64,000 nt of DNA from CAVQJU01 sp963729215 (lineage in GTDB: Bacteria > Acidobacteriota > Vicinamibacteria > Vicinamibacterales > CAVVIG01): contig CAVSND010000030.1 in NCBI GenBank assembly GCA_963729215.1, positions 186,001 through 250,000 of the forward strand. The letters are read 5' to 3'. Every line of letters starts with the position of its first letter. Within the stretch, counting starts at the first letter, position 1. Positions 63,587 to 64,000 of the stretch are shown one piece after another. The notes beneath the pieces are model-generated. The model was not told where the DNA came from. It searched no databases and saw nothing but the letters and a program-made list of their open reading frames with translations. Made by a program: the position numbers and the translations under genes.

Positions 63587-63612
63587 AAGGGCCGGACGCG
63601 AGTCCGGCCCTT
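63587..63612 (+). terminator. Rho-independent terminator of the Oar-like receptor gene
   Basis: AAGGGCCGGAC-GCGA-GTCCGGCCCTT is an 11-bp perfect stem followed by TTGTATTTCT, 39 bp after the stop. Confidence 0.8.
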
Positions 63613-63641
63613 TGTATTTCTCCCGGTTAGAGTGGGAACGT

Positions 63642-63878
63642 TTATGAGTACAGCAACGTCCCCCGGCTGTCCTCGACGTGCCAGCCGCGCGAGGTCAATT
63701 CCTCGATCTCGAGCCTGACCACGGCGACCGCGCGCTCGACGCGGTGCCAGTCCTCGAAATGCACGCGCTTGATGCGCTCGAGGTCTTCCTGAAGTGTCAG
63801 CTCCCAGCCGGACGGCTGCGAAGCGGAAACGGCATACTGCCGTGTGTGTTGTTCGTGTCGAAGGGCAATGGAAAACAT
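63642..63878 (-). CDS. Small protein of unknown function
   Basis: The 78-residue frame (MFSIALRHEQHTRQYAVSAS...) has a protein-like composition with charged amphipathic segments (QEDLERIKRVHFEDWHRVER) and ends 'VEDSRGTLLYS'. It has no signal peptide and no recognised family. It is convergent with the receptor gene and separated from it by the terminator. The last 120 bp of the window upstream of it hold no supported gene. Confidence 0.5.
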   Translation of the reverse strand: MFSIALRHEQHTRQYAVSASQPSGWELTLQEDLERIKRVHFEDWHRVERAVAVVRLEIEELTSRGWHVEDSRGTLLYS

Positions 63879-64000
63879 CCTGGCCTTTGCTGTTGTAAGG
63901 GGAGTTTATCTTGGATCCGCTACGACGGGCCGTAGGTAAAATCCGTGTAAATGTACCCGGCAGCCTGAAGAGCCCTGCGGGGCGCGTCACGCGGTTGATT

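Overview
The window is a GC-rich bacterial chromosome fragment, probably from an uncultured Acidobacteriota of the Vicinamibacteria type. That assignment is an inference. It rests on an Oar-like TonB receptor with a carboxypeptidase-regulatory domain, two paralogous secreted proteins of a family I associate with Acidobacteria, an ImuA-ImuB-DnaE2 cassette, and many short degenerate tandem repeats between and inside genes. No phage, transposase, plasmid or CRISPR locus was seen.

Layout. 0-8 kb: a partial two-repeat protein, an Omp85-like barrel with a large secreted partner, a secreted amidase and a conserved unknown. 8-17 kb: a minimal Csu-type pilus operon (csuA/B, chaperone, usher, tip), an alpha carbonic anhydrase, an asparagine-synthetase-like ligase preceded by two micro-ORFs, and a Ste24-like M48 protease. 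Most genes in this stretch carry one or more single-base frameshifts. 17-23 kb: a cold-shock gene with a structured leader, an Mla-type lipid transport operon (permease with STAS domain, ATPase, MlaD, lipoprotein) and an initiator tRNA with its terminator. 23-33 kb: a PLP-dependent dehydratase, a 5'-nucleotidase, and a block fitting hydroxycinnamate catabolism (feruloyl-esterase family, hydratase/dehydrogenase fusion, CoA ligase, amidohydrolase). 33-40 kb: MsrPQ, a SpoIID-peptidase fusion, a YqiA-like esterase, a SET-domain protein and two radical SAM enzymes. 40-49 kb: a TonB receptor and the SOS mutasome imuA-imuB-dnaE2. 49-53 kb: an MFS exporter, a DUF190/CrcB fluoride pair and a NicO-type transporter. 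53-64 kb: a PhoBR pair, Pit transporter with DUF47 partner, glgC and a large TonB receptor.

The most useful non-coding signals are an inverted repeat overlapping a near-consensus promoter of imuA (SOS operator candidate), an 11-bp-phased TGTAA repeat placed as a Pho box between the pit operon and glgC with a related copy before the 60.2-kb TonB receptor, paired hairpins in the csp leader, REP-like cruciform elements, and several families of 7-9-nt tandem repeats. Some of these repeats are translated as linkers inside DnaE2 and ImuB.

Single-base frameshifts occur in at least twelve genes, some at homopolymers. At least part of them is likely sequencing or assembly error, so broken genes are annotated over their full homologous span.
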